Counted from the stretch's first letter, positions 1-10,639 are shown. The stretch is DNA of 64,000 bases from Ceratotherium simum simum (GCF_000283155.1 NW_004454291.1:1335004-1399003), one strand, 5' to 3'. Notes: a model not told the origin generated them from the sequence alone. Numbers and translations are program-made.

Positions 1-87
1 ATCATTTCTTTCACAGCACACAACACAATCTGTGATTATTTCGATTATTTGTGTGTCTATTGTTTACCTTCCAACCCCAGCCCAACT

Positions 88-200
88 AGACTGTGAGCTC
101 CATGGAAACAGTCTTCACCTGCCTCATTCACCACTGTATTCCCAGTGCTGTGTCTGACACAAAACAGGTGTTCAATAAATATTTGTTAAATGAATTAATA
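88..200 (+). repeat. L2-like LINE 3' end
   Basis: The stretch reads like the 3' end of an L2 element: a 'gactgtgagctcc' phrase, then a 'gtgttcaataaatatttgtt' tail followed by 'aaatgaatta'. Family assigned from memory of the consensus. Confidence 0.6.
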
Positions 201-430
201 GCAATGGAGGGATTAGCTCCTAGAGTCAGTGGACTAAATACTGGCATGAGGAAAAGAAGAATTGCATTTGGAAGCCTTTTCCACGCAAACAATCTGCTCC
301 CTGAAGCTTATGAAGCTATTTCTTTCTCTGTTCTCCCTTTCTCCCCCACCACCAATGACTCTCTTAAAAATAACTTCTGTTCTACACAATTTTTTGAGAT
401 TTCCCTGCATGAAAGTACTAAGCTGTAGGT

Positions 431-596
431 CCATGGTTCTCTATCTTGTACATTAGAATCACCTAGAGAACTTTTAAACAATGCTGATGCCAAGGGCCCC
501 ACCAACTGAATCAAAATCCTGGAGGGAGAGAGGCCTGGCTTGGCTAGTTCTTAAAAGTGTTCTCAGGTGATCCTAATGTGTATCCTGAGCCACTGG
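431..596. mobile_element. MER5-type hAT MITE
   Basis: The ends form a terminal inverted repeat. The left end contains 'acattagaatcacctagaga' and the right end, read in reverse complement, contains 'cacattaggatcacctgaga'. Length of about 166 bp and these ends fit a non-autonomous Charlie-derived MER5 element. Confidence 0.65.
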
Positions 597-1099
597 TGTG
601 GCCCAAGAGAGCAAGCAGAGTGGGCTAGGAATTCATCAAAGCAGGTTTCCTGGATGCAGTGCTCTGGGACTCAGAGCCTGAGAGGAAGCATCTGGCACAC
701 TGTGTGCAGGACCAAGTGTGGGCATAGAATGGGGGATATTTTCCATGAACTTAGGGAACTCCCAACTTTTAAGACACAGTGCACCCAACTGAGTTTGTGC
801 TGGGAACGGGATGGTGGAAACAGGGTAGATCCACCCATGAGCAACTTAATGTTTTCTAACTTGGGGTGGGGGTGGAGTTGGAGATGGATGAATGGAGCTA
901 TAACTAAGCAGAGGAGGGTGCACAGGAGGACAGATACTGGAGAATTCTGCCTAATGACCTAACTCCTGAACAGCCGCCCAGTCAACCTTGTGACATTCAA
1001 CCCACCCCAGCATTACCCTTACCCACTCACTCCCCGTCTGTTGGACCATTTTGTTTAATCCTGAAATCCCACCTCTTCCAAGAAGTCTTCTCAGCTAGA
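597..1099. other. Unassigned non-coding interval
   Basis: I see no gene or clear repeat. The reading frames here have no family signature. It probably belongs to TRIM4 intron 1. Confidence 0.4.
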
Positions 1100-1345
1100 T
1101 TAGTTGTAGCATAACGAAAAGTGCAGTGGACTAGGGGTTAGAGGACCTCAGTTCAAGCTTAGCCACTTCCTAGCTCTGTGCCCTTGGACAAGTGACCTCA
1201 CATCTCCATGCCCCATCCACGAAATGGGAATAAGAGAATCCATCTAATAGGGTTGCTACGAGGATTAAAGAATTACTATATGAAAAATGCTTAGAACTGT
1301 GGGTGGTACATAAGCCATCAATAACTGATAGCTAGTATTAATATT
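1100..1345 (+). repeat. MIR SINE
   Basis: Typical MIR order: a 'ggactaggggttagagg' region, the core around 'gccacttcctagctctgtgcc', then 'gaaatgggaataa' and 'gaggattaaa'. Its AT-rich tail runs directly into the minisatellite starting at 1331. Confidence 0.7.
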
Positions 1346-1587
1346 ATTATTATTGCTGAAGATTGACGCTTTAAGAGTTATTTCCCCCTTTTCATGCTAG
1401 TATTAATATTATTATTATTGCTGAAGATTGACGCTTTAAGAGTTATTTCCCCCTTTTCATGCTAGTATTATTATTATTATTGCTGAAGATTGAAGCTTTA
1501 AGAGTTATTTCCCCCTTTTCATGCTAGTATTAATATTATTATTATTGCTGAAAATTGACGCTTTAAGAGTTATTTCCCCCTTTTCAT
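1331..1587 (+). repeat. 65-bp minisatellite, four copies
   Basis: Four head-to-tail units lie at 1331-1395, 1396-1460, 1461-1522 and 1523-1587. Each begins 'gctagtattaatatt' and ends 'tttcccccttttcat'. Copy 3 lacks one 3-bp ATT step and has one further substitution; copy 4 has one substitution. The high identity between units indicates recent expansion from the tail of the adjoining MIR. Confidence 0.95.
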
Positions 1588-1729
1588 ACCCATCCACTTA
1601 CACTTGCCTCAGCCCTCTCCTACAAATGTATTTTCCTTTCCATTTCTCTGATGGGTCCTTTCAATCTCTTTTGGCTACTAAGCATTGGTGTTTCCCAAGC
1701 TTCTCTTCACGCCCCTTTTTTTTACCCTT

Positions 1730-1816
1730 TATGTGGTCCCCCTGGGTGAGGGGCCAATGGTGCAATGGACAACGTATCTGATTACAGATCAAAAGATTCT
1801 ATGTGGTCCCCCTGGG
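1730..1816 (+). pseudogene. 3'-truncated tRNA-Arg(ACG) retropseudogene with target-site duplications
   Basis: Bases 1751-1799 match the first 49 nt of tRNA-Arg with an ACG anticodon (GGGCCAGTGG... at the 5' end) apart from several transitions. One of them changes the anticodon triplet to ACA. The T arm and acceptor 3' strand are absent. The insert, with four leader bases 'tgag', sits between two perfect 17-bp copies of 'tatgtggtccccctggg' at 1730-1746 and 1800-1816. There is no poly(A) tail. A 3' truncation near the variable loop with flanking duplications is the pattern known as a tailless retropseudogene. Confidence 0.8.
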
Positions 1817-1889
1817 AAACTCACTTCTGCTTACTTCTTCCATGACTTCAGGGATAGGCTGATGATTCTAAAATATTGTGTTTCTACCC

Positions 1890-2745
1890 TCCTATGTCCC
1901 CTGCCTCCTGTCCCTCTTCCTTGGACTTTCTGTCACAGTTACTTCACACTCAACATGTCCCAAATGAGCACCTGATATCTGGGCAGCCATCCTAGACTCC
2001 TATCTCTCCCTGACCAACCAAGTCCAATTAGTCACCAAGTCATTCAACTCCAGCTCATAATTAATCCATCCTCTCTTCTCCATCACCCCTGCCCTGCACT
2101 AATTCAGGCCCCTGATACCTCCTGCTTGAAACGGTGCAACAGCACCCTAATCAGTCTTCTCCATTCATCCACGTGGATGCCAAAGTGATCTTTCTAAAAC
2201 AAAGAAACTGATAATGTCATTCCTTGCCTTAAAATCCTTTGATGACTCCCCATTGCCTCAAAGAGAAAGTTCAGTCTTTTCAGCTCAGTTAACAAGATCC
2301 CTCATGACATGGCTTTTGCCTCTTGCTTCAACCTCAACTCCCTCCACCCTCCCTCCCTTGCTCTACACTCCAGAAGTACAGAGCAACCTCCAGTCCTCTT
2401 ATATATCACAAGCTATTCCATGCTGCCACACTGCTGAATATCCTGTTCCCTTGGCCTGAATTCCCTTCCCTCTCCCGTACCTTGTTGTACTCACCCTTCA
2501 AGAATGAACTGATGTTTAACTCCTCTGTGAAGCCTTTCCTCACTCCTCACTCTGACCAGAGACCTTCTGTGTACTTGGTACAAACTTTGATAACTCTCAC
2601 ACATACTGAAATTATTCGTCTACAAGCTTATGTCCCCTACAAGACAAAGCCCATGTCTTTCTCATCCGTTTATGAGCAGATTCTAGAACAACGCCTGCCA
2701 TACAATAAGCATCAATAAAGATTACTGAATGAAGAAATGAATGTA
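1890..2745 (+). repeat. Old LINE-like interspersed repeat
   Basis: Pyrimidine-rich text with recognisable repeat phrases: 'ccaaagtgatctttctaaaa', 'atgtcattccttgcctt', 'ctctgtgaagcctttcctca', and an 'aagcatcaataaagattact' tail. It looks like an ancient L2/CR1-class or similar LINE. I cannot assign the family. The long reading frames here are incidental. Confidence 0.5.
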
Positions 2746-3252
2746 CACTTTCTAGACTAGCTTTGCACCTGTTTCCTGTTCACAGTCCGCTGATAAAACT
2801 GTATAGCATTTTACAATTTACAATACACTTTAACTTGTATCATTAAATTCTTGTATTCAACAAGTACTTACTAGATACCAATTCTGCTGGAGACCACTGG
2901 AGGTACACCGTCAGTAATGGAAGGGGGTGGGGCTACTCTGGAAAGGATGATCAAGGAAGGTCTTCAAGCTAAAAGCTAAAAGGATCTAAAGGATGGAAGG
3001 TGAGGGTAGAGAAAGAGAACAGGCTTGAAACAAAAGCAAGAAAGCTAGTGCGGCTGGAGCAGACTAAGATACACTGATTTATTCAACTGAAGCTTCTTAA
3101 CCCATGAGATAGGCAGGACAGATGAGCTCCAAATTCAAACAGTGATTTTCCCAACTGATAAATGAAGCTAGTAAAAAAACCCAGCCTCATCACTCCAAGC
3201 CAGGCTTTTCCCAAATCATCAGCTGTGTACGACATCTATAGATACAGACCCG

Positions 3253-3526
3253 CACTGCCCAATATAGCATCAATTAGCCACGTGAGCACCTGAAATGTGG
3301 AGCGTCCGGAGTGATATGTGCTGTAAACAGATTTCAAAGACCTAATACGAAAAAAAGGAAAATATCTCACTGATAATTTTTCATATGGATTAATGCTGAA
3401 TGACAATATTTTGGATAATTGGGTTAAATAAAATACATTATTAAAATTAACATCACCTGTTTCTTTTTACCACTGGAAAATTTTTCAATTACATATGTGG
3501 CATATTGTTTCTATTGGACAGCACTG
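3253..3526 (-). mobile_element. hAT-type MITE (MER58-like)
   Basis: The left end 'cactgcccaatata' and right end 'tctattggacagcactg' are imperfect inverted repeats. The interior is AT-rich, with 'tgagcacctgaaatgtgg' near the left end. A related element lies at 49060-49987. Confidence 0.6.
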
Positions 3527-3801
3527 GTATACACCCCGTCAGTACGTCTGTCTTAAACTAGGAGCTCCTAGGGGCCAGTCCCTTGAAATTCTGCACAGTG
3601 CTGACTGAGCACTGCCCCTCCCATTCCCAGTTTTAACTCCAACTCTGAGATCCGTGTGTCACTTAACTTCTTTGAGAAGGGGGGTGGGGGTGTGTTCAAG
3701 CTCCCAGTGGGAATAGCAGCCACCTCGTGGGTCTTGCACGAGAACTGAGTATTCCGGGGCAACACCGGCAGCCCCCTAACTCTCGAAGATACCCGGCTCA
3801 C

Positions 3802-4194
3802 CCGGTAGCTCTCGAAGGCCTCGTCGATGGGCGCCATGGCGTGGGCCTGGTGCTCCTGCGACTCCCTGCACACCAAGCACACGGGCCGCTGGTCGTCCTC
3901 GCAGAAGAGCCGCAGCGGCTCCCAGTGGCGGCCGCACAGGCCGGGGGGCACGGGGCCCTGGCGCCGGCGCCGCGTCTTCTCGGAGAGCCGGGCCAGGGCC
4001 CAGTTGGGCCGCAGCGCGGCGGGCGCCGACGGCTGCCGGCACTCGGGGCAGGGGAAGGGGCCGCCGCCCGGGGCCCAGCTGCGGTGCAGGCAGCCGCGGC
4101 AGAAGTTGTGGCCGCACTCGATGGACACCGGGTCCTCGAAATAGTCCAGGCAGATGGAGCACGTCAGCTCCTCCTGGAGGTCCTCGGCTTCCAT
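3802..4194 (-). CDS. TRIM4: TRIM4 first coding exon: RING and B-box of an E3 ubiquitin ligase
   Basis: The minus-strand exon encodes 131 residues starting MEAEDLQEEL. A C3HC4 RING finger uses C12, C15, C27, H29, C32, C35, C49 and C52. A B-box type 2 uses C87, H90, C98, D101, C106, C109, H115 and H118. The exon ends after ...FESYR at a clean donor (CGG/GTGAGC, GT at 3801-3800). The frame stays open upstream of this ATG and downstream past the donor, so frame length alone does not set the limits. I chose the ATG because it directly precedes the RING, as in TRIM proteins. The coiled coil and SPRY domain must lie beyond the left edge. TRIM proteins act as ubiquitin ligases through the RING. The identity as TRIM4 rests on sequence resemblance and on GJC3 and AZGP1 lying next to it. 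Confidence 0.92.
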
Positions 4195-4690
4195 GCCGCT
4201 TCTCTGCCCCAGAGCCGGAGTCGGGGTCGGACGTGAGGCCGCAGCCGCGGCCGGCGCCTCCCACCGGACGGGAAAGTGGAGCCTCTCTTCCGGGGTTCGG
4301 GCCCCTGCCGCGGCGCGCGCCGACCGGGGTGCGCCCCTTCCCCGCGCGGGCGCTGCGGGGCCAGAGCGCTCAGGCCCGGACACCGCAGCCGTTCCTCGCG
4401 GGGCGGCCCCGGCCTTGCCGCGGCGCATGACGGGAGGTGGGCTGCGCCTTCGGCCGGCAATAGAGATGCGGAAATCCCCCGGGAAGCCTAGAGGGGACTT
4501 GAGGAGCTCTCGGGTTTGCGGAGGGCGCGCTAGGGCTGCGATGGAGCCGCGGCTGGAGCAAAACGGGGAGGCGCCAGCGGACTTAGCCTGTCCGTCAAGT
4601 TTGAGGGGTGAGGTCATTGTTCGCCGGCCGCTCGGGGCGATTTAAGTTGTGAAGTCCTAGGCGAGCGGCAGCCTAGCACCCTGGAGGACA
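3820..4690 (-). promoter_or_regulatory. TRIM4: CpG-island promoter of TRIM4
   Basis: Dense CpG and high GC cover the first coding exon and about 450 bp upstream of its ATG at 4194, in contrast to AT-rich flanks. There is no obvious TATA box, as expected for a CpG-island promoter. The transcription start cannot be placed by eye. The island may also fire toward the SCAN fossil on the plus strand. Confidence 0.75.
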
Positions 4691-4694
4691 GGAG

Positions 4695-5175
4695 GACTAC
4701 AGGGGTCTGTGCAGCCGGGCCTGGAGTGGGGCTAAGGAGGCGCAGGGCCCTTTAGGCTTGCTCTCCGTGAAGCCTCCCTTTTTCGTTCAGCCTCATTCTC
4801 CTGGGAGTGGAACCCGTTCTCGGCCTCCAACCGCGAGGTCTACTTGAGTTCGCAGAAGGGCAGGATTTCCTACTGCACCCACGAAGCCCACCAACTGGAA
4901 GCCCACAACTCTCCTGGTGTTGGAGGAGTCCCGGGAACTGGAGAACCAACTTTCTTGGAGGGGAGCGGGAAAGGGAGTGTTTCCCTCACGAGCTAGGGAG
5001 CTATCTGATCGCCCTGCCACCCTGATTTCCCTCTTTTTCTCCCCAAGCATAGGAGACAGACACAGGTAGAAGAATCCCATTCTCAGAGCATGGGACACAC
5101 TCACCCAGTGCAGATGGGGGTACTAATAAGTTAGGGGAAGAGAATCTAGGATTCGATGGTCTGCCCCATATTGGA
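4695..5175. other. Unassigned interval between TRIM4 and the SCAN fossil
   Basis: Moderately GC-rich unique sequence. I see no repeat or domain. It could hold 5' untranslated or upstream exon remnants of the SCAN-family locus. Confidence 0.35.
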
Positions 5176-5470
5176 GACTTCCCATCAGTGTTTTAGGTGG
5201 TTCAATTCCCAGGAGGTCTGTGGGCTATGGGATGCTCTAAGGCAACTCTGGGTGATCTGCTATGAGTGGCTGACATGTAAGATCCTGGGAAGGAGCAGAT
5301 CCTGTAGCTGTTGGTGCTGAAGCAGTTCCTGATCCTCCTACCTGAGGAGGTCAAGACCGGGGTGCAAGAGCCTTGCCTGGAGAGTGGAACTGAAGCTGTA
5401 GCTGTTGTGAGGACATTGGGAAAGAGCTGGTAGGACCAGGAGAGTGGGTGAAAAGGAAATCAAGTTTTTT
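5176..5470 (+). pseudogene. Degenerate SCAN domain (fossil of a SCAN/zinc-finger gene)
   Basis: Reading three frames in succession recovers most of a SCAN domain. Frame 1 from 5183 gives FRWFNSQEV, then WDALRQLW and YEWL. After a frameshift near 5288 comes GKEQIL, an in-frame stop at 5305-5307, then LLVLKQFLILLPEEV and CLESGTEAVAV. After a second shift near 5408 comes EDIGKELVGPGEW. The order of motifs (FRxF, EAL..L..LC..WL, KEQIL-LLVLEQFL-ILPEE, ESGEEAV, LE-EL) is that of SCAN dimerisation domains. No zinc fingers follow; SINEs begin at 5706. SCAN genes of the ZKSCAN/ZSCAN type cluster in this part of mammalian genomes. Confidence 0.8.
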
Positions 5471-5705
5471 AAGTGGGAGTGGTTAGGATTTAGAAGCACA
5501 GACACATTGCCTTTTGGTACCCAATTTGAACAGCAACCACTTTGCTATCCCAAGAAACATTCATTGAGGCTTTCAACAAACAATATGCTTGTCTGTTGCA
5601 GAGAATTATCTATTTCTCTTCAATGGACTTGTGATCCTGTGTTTCTGAGGTGCTTTGTTTTTTATTCCTCCCACTCTGTTCCTTTTCTTATGGATAAAAT
5701 TTTTT

Positions 5706-5930
5706 TGTTTTTGTAAGGAAGACTCACTCTGAGCTAACATCTGTTGCCAATCTTCCTCTTTTTTTTTGCTTGAGGAAGATTAGCCCTGAGCTAACATCTG
5801 TGCCAGTCTTCCTCTATTTTGTATGTGGGTCCCTGCCACAGCATGGCTGCTGAGCGGTGTATCCAAACCTGCGAACCCGAGCCGCCAAAGCAGAGCACCA
5901 AACTTAACCACTATGCCCCTGCGCTGGCCC
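5706..5930 (-). mobile_element. ERE SINE
   Basis: Antisense ERE ending 'gcgctggcccc'. It is flanked by a target-site duplication of about 17 bp, 'cttatggataaaatttt' at 5687 and the near copy 'cttatggatgaaaatttt' at 5931. Confidence 0.9.
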
Positions 5931-6180
5931 CTTATGGATGAAAATTTTAATTCTTCTTGTGTTCCAATATCAGATACTGTCTTTCCCTTAATATGCTCAG
6001 TAAGTATTATGGAATGTATGATTACATGAGTTGGAAAGGGGTTCCTATGATCTCTATTTTGGGGTTTTTGATAAAAGTCCCACATAATATCTAGTTTTAA
6101 AATGTTTAAACTATACAACTAATAAATGCATGTTCTTTGTAAATTAGAATTAGAATGAGAAGGAATCTGAGTCCAATCTT

Positions 6181-6379
6181 TTTTTTTTAAAGATTTTATT
6201 TATTTATTTTTCCCCCAAAGCCCCAGTAGATAGTTGTATGTCATAGTTGCACATCCTTCTAGTTGTTGTTTGTGGGACGCAGCCTCAGCATGGCCGGAGA
6301 AGCATCCAAAATATTGTCCAAACCTGGGCCGCCAGCTGCGGAGCGCATGCACTTAACTGCTAAGCCGTGGGGCCGGCCC
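6181..6379 (-). mobile_element. ERE SINE
   Basis: Antisense copy with the 'ccccagtagatagttgtatg' tail type also seen at 51535. It ends 'ggggccggccc'. A perfect 12-bp duplication 'gagtccaatctt' flanks it (6169-6180 and 6380-6391). Confidence 0.92.
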
Positions 6380-6779
6380 GAGTCCAATCTTAATATGGAC
6401 CGAGCGGGAAGAAGTGTTCTTATCAGTTACCAATGTTTGCCATGAGTGTTTGTGGTGCGAGTATGTGTCTGTCTATGTATTGAGTGGCAGACATTAGGTC
6501 CTATGTCTCCTTAAGGTTCATGTCTTCTATCCTGCCACACTCCTGAGATGAATGTCCTTTTTCGCTGAAAGTATCGATGCTCCCCAATTCACAATTTTAT
6601 TCATACAGAATTCATATGGAATTTCAGGGGACCCAAAATAGCCAACTATTTGAAAAAGAACAAAGTAGGAGGACTCACACTTCCCAATTTCAAACCTTAT
6701 TACAAATCTACGGTAATAAAAACATGTGGTACTGGCATAAGGATAGACATAGATCAATGGAATAGAATTGAGAGTCCAG

Positions 6780-6816
6780 ATATATATATATAATATATAT
6801 ATAATATATATAATAA
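6780..6816. repeat. (TA)n microsatellite
   Basis: About 37 bp of alternating TA with short AAT breaks, inside the L1 fragment. Confidence 0.9.
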
Positions 6817-7788
6817 TGCTATACATCTACAATCAATTGATTTTCCACAAGGGTGCCAAAACCATTATATGGAGGAAAAATAGGCTTTTCAACAAATGGT
6901 GCTGGGACAACTGGATATCTTCATGCAAAACAATGAAGTTGGACCCTTATCTCACACCATATACAAAAATTAATTCAAAATCAAAGACCTAAATATAAAG
7001 CTAAAACTATAAAACTCTTAGAAAGAAACAGGCATATCTTCATGGCCATGGATTAAGCAATGTGAAGGTTTAAACATAACCCCAAAATTATAAGCAACAA
7101 TAGAAAAATTTGATAAGCTGAATTTCATCAAAATTAGAATTTTTCTGCATAAAAGGACACTATCAATAAAGTGAAAGACAACCCACTGAATGGGAAAGAA
7201 TATTTGGAAATCATATATCTGATAAGGATCTAGTATCCAGAATATAGAAAGAACTCAACAACAAAGATACAAGCAACCCAATTTAAAAATGGGCAAAGGG
7301 TTTGAATAGACATTTCACCGAAGAAGGCATACGAATGGCCAGTAAACATATGAAAAGATGCTCAACATCTTTAGTCATTAGGGAAGTGCAAATCAAAACC
7401 GCAATGAGATACCACTTCACCCCACTAGGAAGGCTAGAATTAAAAAATCAAACAAAACAAACAAAAATCAGAAAATACCAAGTGTTGGCGAGGATGTGGA
7501 TAAATTGCAACCAGTTCATACATTGCTGCTGGGAATGTAAAATAGTTCAGCTACTGTGGAAAACAGTTTGGCAGTTCTTTAAAAAGTTTGAAAGAGTTAC
7601 CATATGCCCCAGTAATTTCACTCCTAGGTATTCACTTAAAAACTAGTACATGAATGTTCATAGCACCATTATTCATAAAAGCCAAACAGTGGAAACAATC
7701 CAAATGGCCATCAACTGAAAAATGAATAAATAAAATGTGGTATAGCCATACAATGAAATAACATTCAACCGTAAAAATGAATGAAGTG

Positions 7789-8035
7789 GGCCGGCCTGTA
7801 GTGGTTAAGTTTGCGCACTGCGCTTCAGCAGCCCGGGGTTCACAGGTTCAGATCCCAGGTGTGGACCTATGCACCACTCATCAAGCCATGCTGTGGCAGG
7901 CGTTCCACATATAAAGGAGAGGAAGATGGGCACAGATGTTAGCTCAGAACTAATCTTCCTTAACAAAAAGAGGAGGATTGGCAACGGATGTTAGCTCAGA
8001 GCCAGTCTTCCTCACAAAAAAAATTTTAAATTTTT
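7789..8035 (+). mobile_element. ERE SINE nested in L1
   Basis: Sense ERE starting 'ggccggcctgtagtggttaa' and ending in an A-rich tail. The L1 text on both sides is continuous once the SINE is removed. The flanks 'aatgaatgaagt' and 'aaggaaagaagt' look like an aged duplication. Confidence 0.88.
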
Positions 8036-8409
8036 TAAAAATTTAGGAAAAAGGAAAGAAGTACTGATACATGCTACAACATGGATGAACCTCAAAAACA
8101 TGCTAAGTGAAAGAAGCCAGTCACAAAAGACCACATATTGTGTGATTCCATTTATATGAAAAGCCCAGAATAGGAAAATCTAGAGAGACAGAAAGTACAT
8201 TAGCGGTTGCTTATGTTTAGGGGGTATGGAGGTTCGGGGGTGATACTTAAGTGTTGTAGGGTTTCTTTTTAAGTCGAAGAAAATGTTCTAAAATTGTGTT
8301 CATGGGTGCACAACTCTGTGACTATACTAAAAGCCATTGAGTTGTATACTTTAAATGGGTGAATTATATGGTAGGTGAACTATATCTCAATAAAGCTGTT
8401 TAAAAAGGG

Positions 8410-9840
8410 ACTCTATCAAGGAGGAATTCAGAAGGATGACGTTTACTTTCTTCTGTCCTTGGTCACTTGGCTGGGCTCTGGCTACAGTAGATAAGGGACT
8501 CTTTATGAAACACTTGTGTAGCAGAAAGAAAAATTGTTATTTTACTAGCTGTTGCCAAAGTGTCCCTTGGGGGACCAAATATCTTTCCTTAGGAATGGGC
8601 CTTCCTCATTTACTTGGGGGTACACTGGGATTCAGAAGGAGAAAACAACACTAGGTAACTGCTCTTTGTTGAGAATTTGAGGGCAAGGAAGGGCTGTGGA
8701 GAGAGATATTTCTGCAAAAAGGTGGAACTCGGACAGAAATGACTGACAGATTCAAGAAAAGAGAAGCCTGATATTCAGCTTTAAATTATCTGCTGAATCA
8801 CATTGTGATGTAAACGTCCCTTACTGTTATGCCTGAATCAGCAGTAAATCTCTACTGTCTTTTCTGTGTGGTATTGACAGGTATGCCTTTAAAAGCTAGG
8901 AACGGCCCCACATAGGAGGTGCTGCTTTGCTGGAGACAATGGAGCAGCTGCAGTGCACCAAGCAGAGAATGAGAACTGAGCAGAAATCAGAGTTGTCAGT
9001 GGTTAAGGAGACATAAGCTTCTGAATTCCCAATGATCTTCCTAAAGGATGTGGCTGGGTATTTGAATAAATCTAATCTATATATTAAAGGACACTGGGTC
9101 ATATATGCTTGGAAGGCCAGAGCTTCTGGATATGACATGCTGCAGGGCTGGGGGCATTCATAGTTTACAGGACTTTGAAGGAGGGGAGAGCAGAGATTGT
9201 GGAACAACAGGAGAGATAAGTAGAGTCACTGAGACGGGGGGAGGATTGTCTTCAGCAACAGGAATGCCAACAACAGTAGTCAATATTTATTGTGCATGTA
9301 GGGAGTGGCATGGTTTTAATGGAGGCTTCTGCTGGCTGACTCGGGAACCAAGCCCATGAATATTATTATGCTGACACCAGAGGATTCTGGTGAGAAGGCA
9401 CAAGCAGGAGTTCTTCAAGGCAATGCTTCAGACAGCATGGCCCATCTGGCCCTTAGAGATGCTTCAATAGCCTCTCATTTGTCATGGAGGTAAAACCCCA
9501 CTCACAGGATATTTGGAAGAAGATCCAATCATAGGGTTTCCTTCAGAGGTGAGACAGATGTCTTCATAACTCTGCAAAGTAGAGAATCAAGCAGAAGCTG
9601 AGATTTTTCTGAGTGGGAAGAGACCTAAATGGGCAGGAGGCAACTGACTGAGCACTCTCGTCCTGGTTCGTTGGAAGGAATCATTGAACTGATAGGGATA
9701 GGGGTTGGGAGATGGGTTGGGAGCAGTGGTCAGAATTTATGACATGTGGGAGTTGTATGTCCCAGAGGGCGAGGGACCTGCCATGGGAGATCATCAGGAC
9801 AGGATATCAGGGGCAGGAAGAAAGAGTGATGTGAGCGCCC
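8410..9840. other. Non-coding interval downstream of GJC3 exon 1
   Basis: Mostly unique sequence with no recognised repeat. In human, GJC3 has a short second coding exon several kilobases downstream, so that exon may lie here or further left. I could not recognise it. Confidence 0.4.
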
Positions 9841-9847
9841 TTCTCAC

Positions 9848-10631
9848 CTGCTTCTCGGAACTGCTCTCTTGTTTCCACCACCAGGAAGTTGTTGGTTGGT
9901 TCCTTGTGTCTTCTGGTACTCTCTGAAGTTGGGACGTAGTTAGAAGAGGGAGATTTGTGCTTCCGGGTCCTCCACCATCTCCCCAGGCCCAGGAGCACAA
10001 GTTCCAAGAGAGTAAGCAAGAGACAGAGTCCAGTGACCCCAAACATGGTCTTTAGGAAGATGGTCTTCTCAGAGGGGCGAGACACATTACAGGTTATACT
10101 ACCAAGGCAAGGCTCTCGACGACACGCAAAGGAGCCTGGCATCTTGAAGCCATACAGATGGTACTGCCCCCCCAGGCCTGCCCCCTCAAGGACCAGTCGC
10201 ACTCCCAGCTGTGCCACATAGGCCCAGAGCAGCCTGGGGCTTCCAGACCCTAGGGCATCTCTGCTATCCTCCCCTTGAAGGCCCAGGGTCTCCTCTTCCT
10301 TCTTCACCTTTTCCGATTCTTCCCAGTGCCAGATCACATGATACAGAGTGAAACCCATGTAGAGGGCGCTGGGCACAGCCACCAAGATGATTTGGAAGGC
10401 CCAGAAGCGCAGTGGGGAGAGGGGGTGGAAGGCATCATAGCAGGCGGCCTTGCAGCCTGGCTGCTGAGTGTGACACACAAATTCACTCTGCTCATCACCA
10501 TAGACCCCCGTCCCACTGGCAGCCAGCAGCACAAAACGGAATCCCAGGAGCACGGGAAGCAGGAGGCGCCCCACGTGGGTGGAGTGCCGGCTCTCCTCAG
10601 CCACCAGCTGCCTCAGGAACCTGCCACACAT
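9848..10631 (-). CDS. GJC3: GJC3 first coding exon: gap-junction-family connexin (Cx30.2/31.3 type)
   Basis: The minus-strand exon encodes 261 full codons from MCGRFLRQL. Four hydrophobic spans fit a connexin: about residues 20-40, 76-97, 134-155 and 195-217. Extracellular loop 1 has C53, C60 and C64 (C-X6-C-X3-C). Loop 2 has C170, C175 and C181 (C-X4-C-X5-C). All six loop cysteines are present. The charged cytoplasmic loop lies around residues 103-130. The exon ends in ...EQFREA plus one base at a clean donor (GCAG/GTGAGA, GT at 9847-9846). If unspliced, the frame would run 13 more residues to a stop near 9807. The known human protein is about 279 residues with a short tail from a second exon, which I did not find. 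Connexins form hexameric plasma-membrane channels; GJC3 is known from myelinating glia. Confidence 0.94.
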
Positions 10632-10639
10632 CCTGTTAT

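Larger units (their letters stand above)
6590..8405 (+). mobile_element. L1 3' fragment, interrupted
   Basis: The text follows the end of L1 ORF2 and the 3' UTR: 'aaagggtttgaatagacat', 'atcaaaaccgcaatgagata', 'ggaatgtaaaatagttcag', and an end at 'tatctcaataaagctgttt'. It is 5' truncated, frame-broken, contains a TA microsatellite at 6780 and is split by an ERE at about 7789-8035. Confidence 0.85.

Noticed and set aside
3727..4645. Long plus-strand and alternate minus-strand frames over the TRIM4 CpG island
   Set aside because: These are shadows of TRIM4 exon 1 and GC-rich DNA. Only the minus frame carrying the RING and B-box cysteines makes sense.
9807..9847. Reading GJC3 straight through to the stop near 9807 as the true C-terminus
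   Set aside because: A strong donor (GCAG/GTGAGA) sits exactly where the conserved tail sequence ends, and the next 13 residues do not resemble the known connexin tail.
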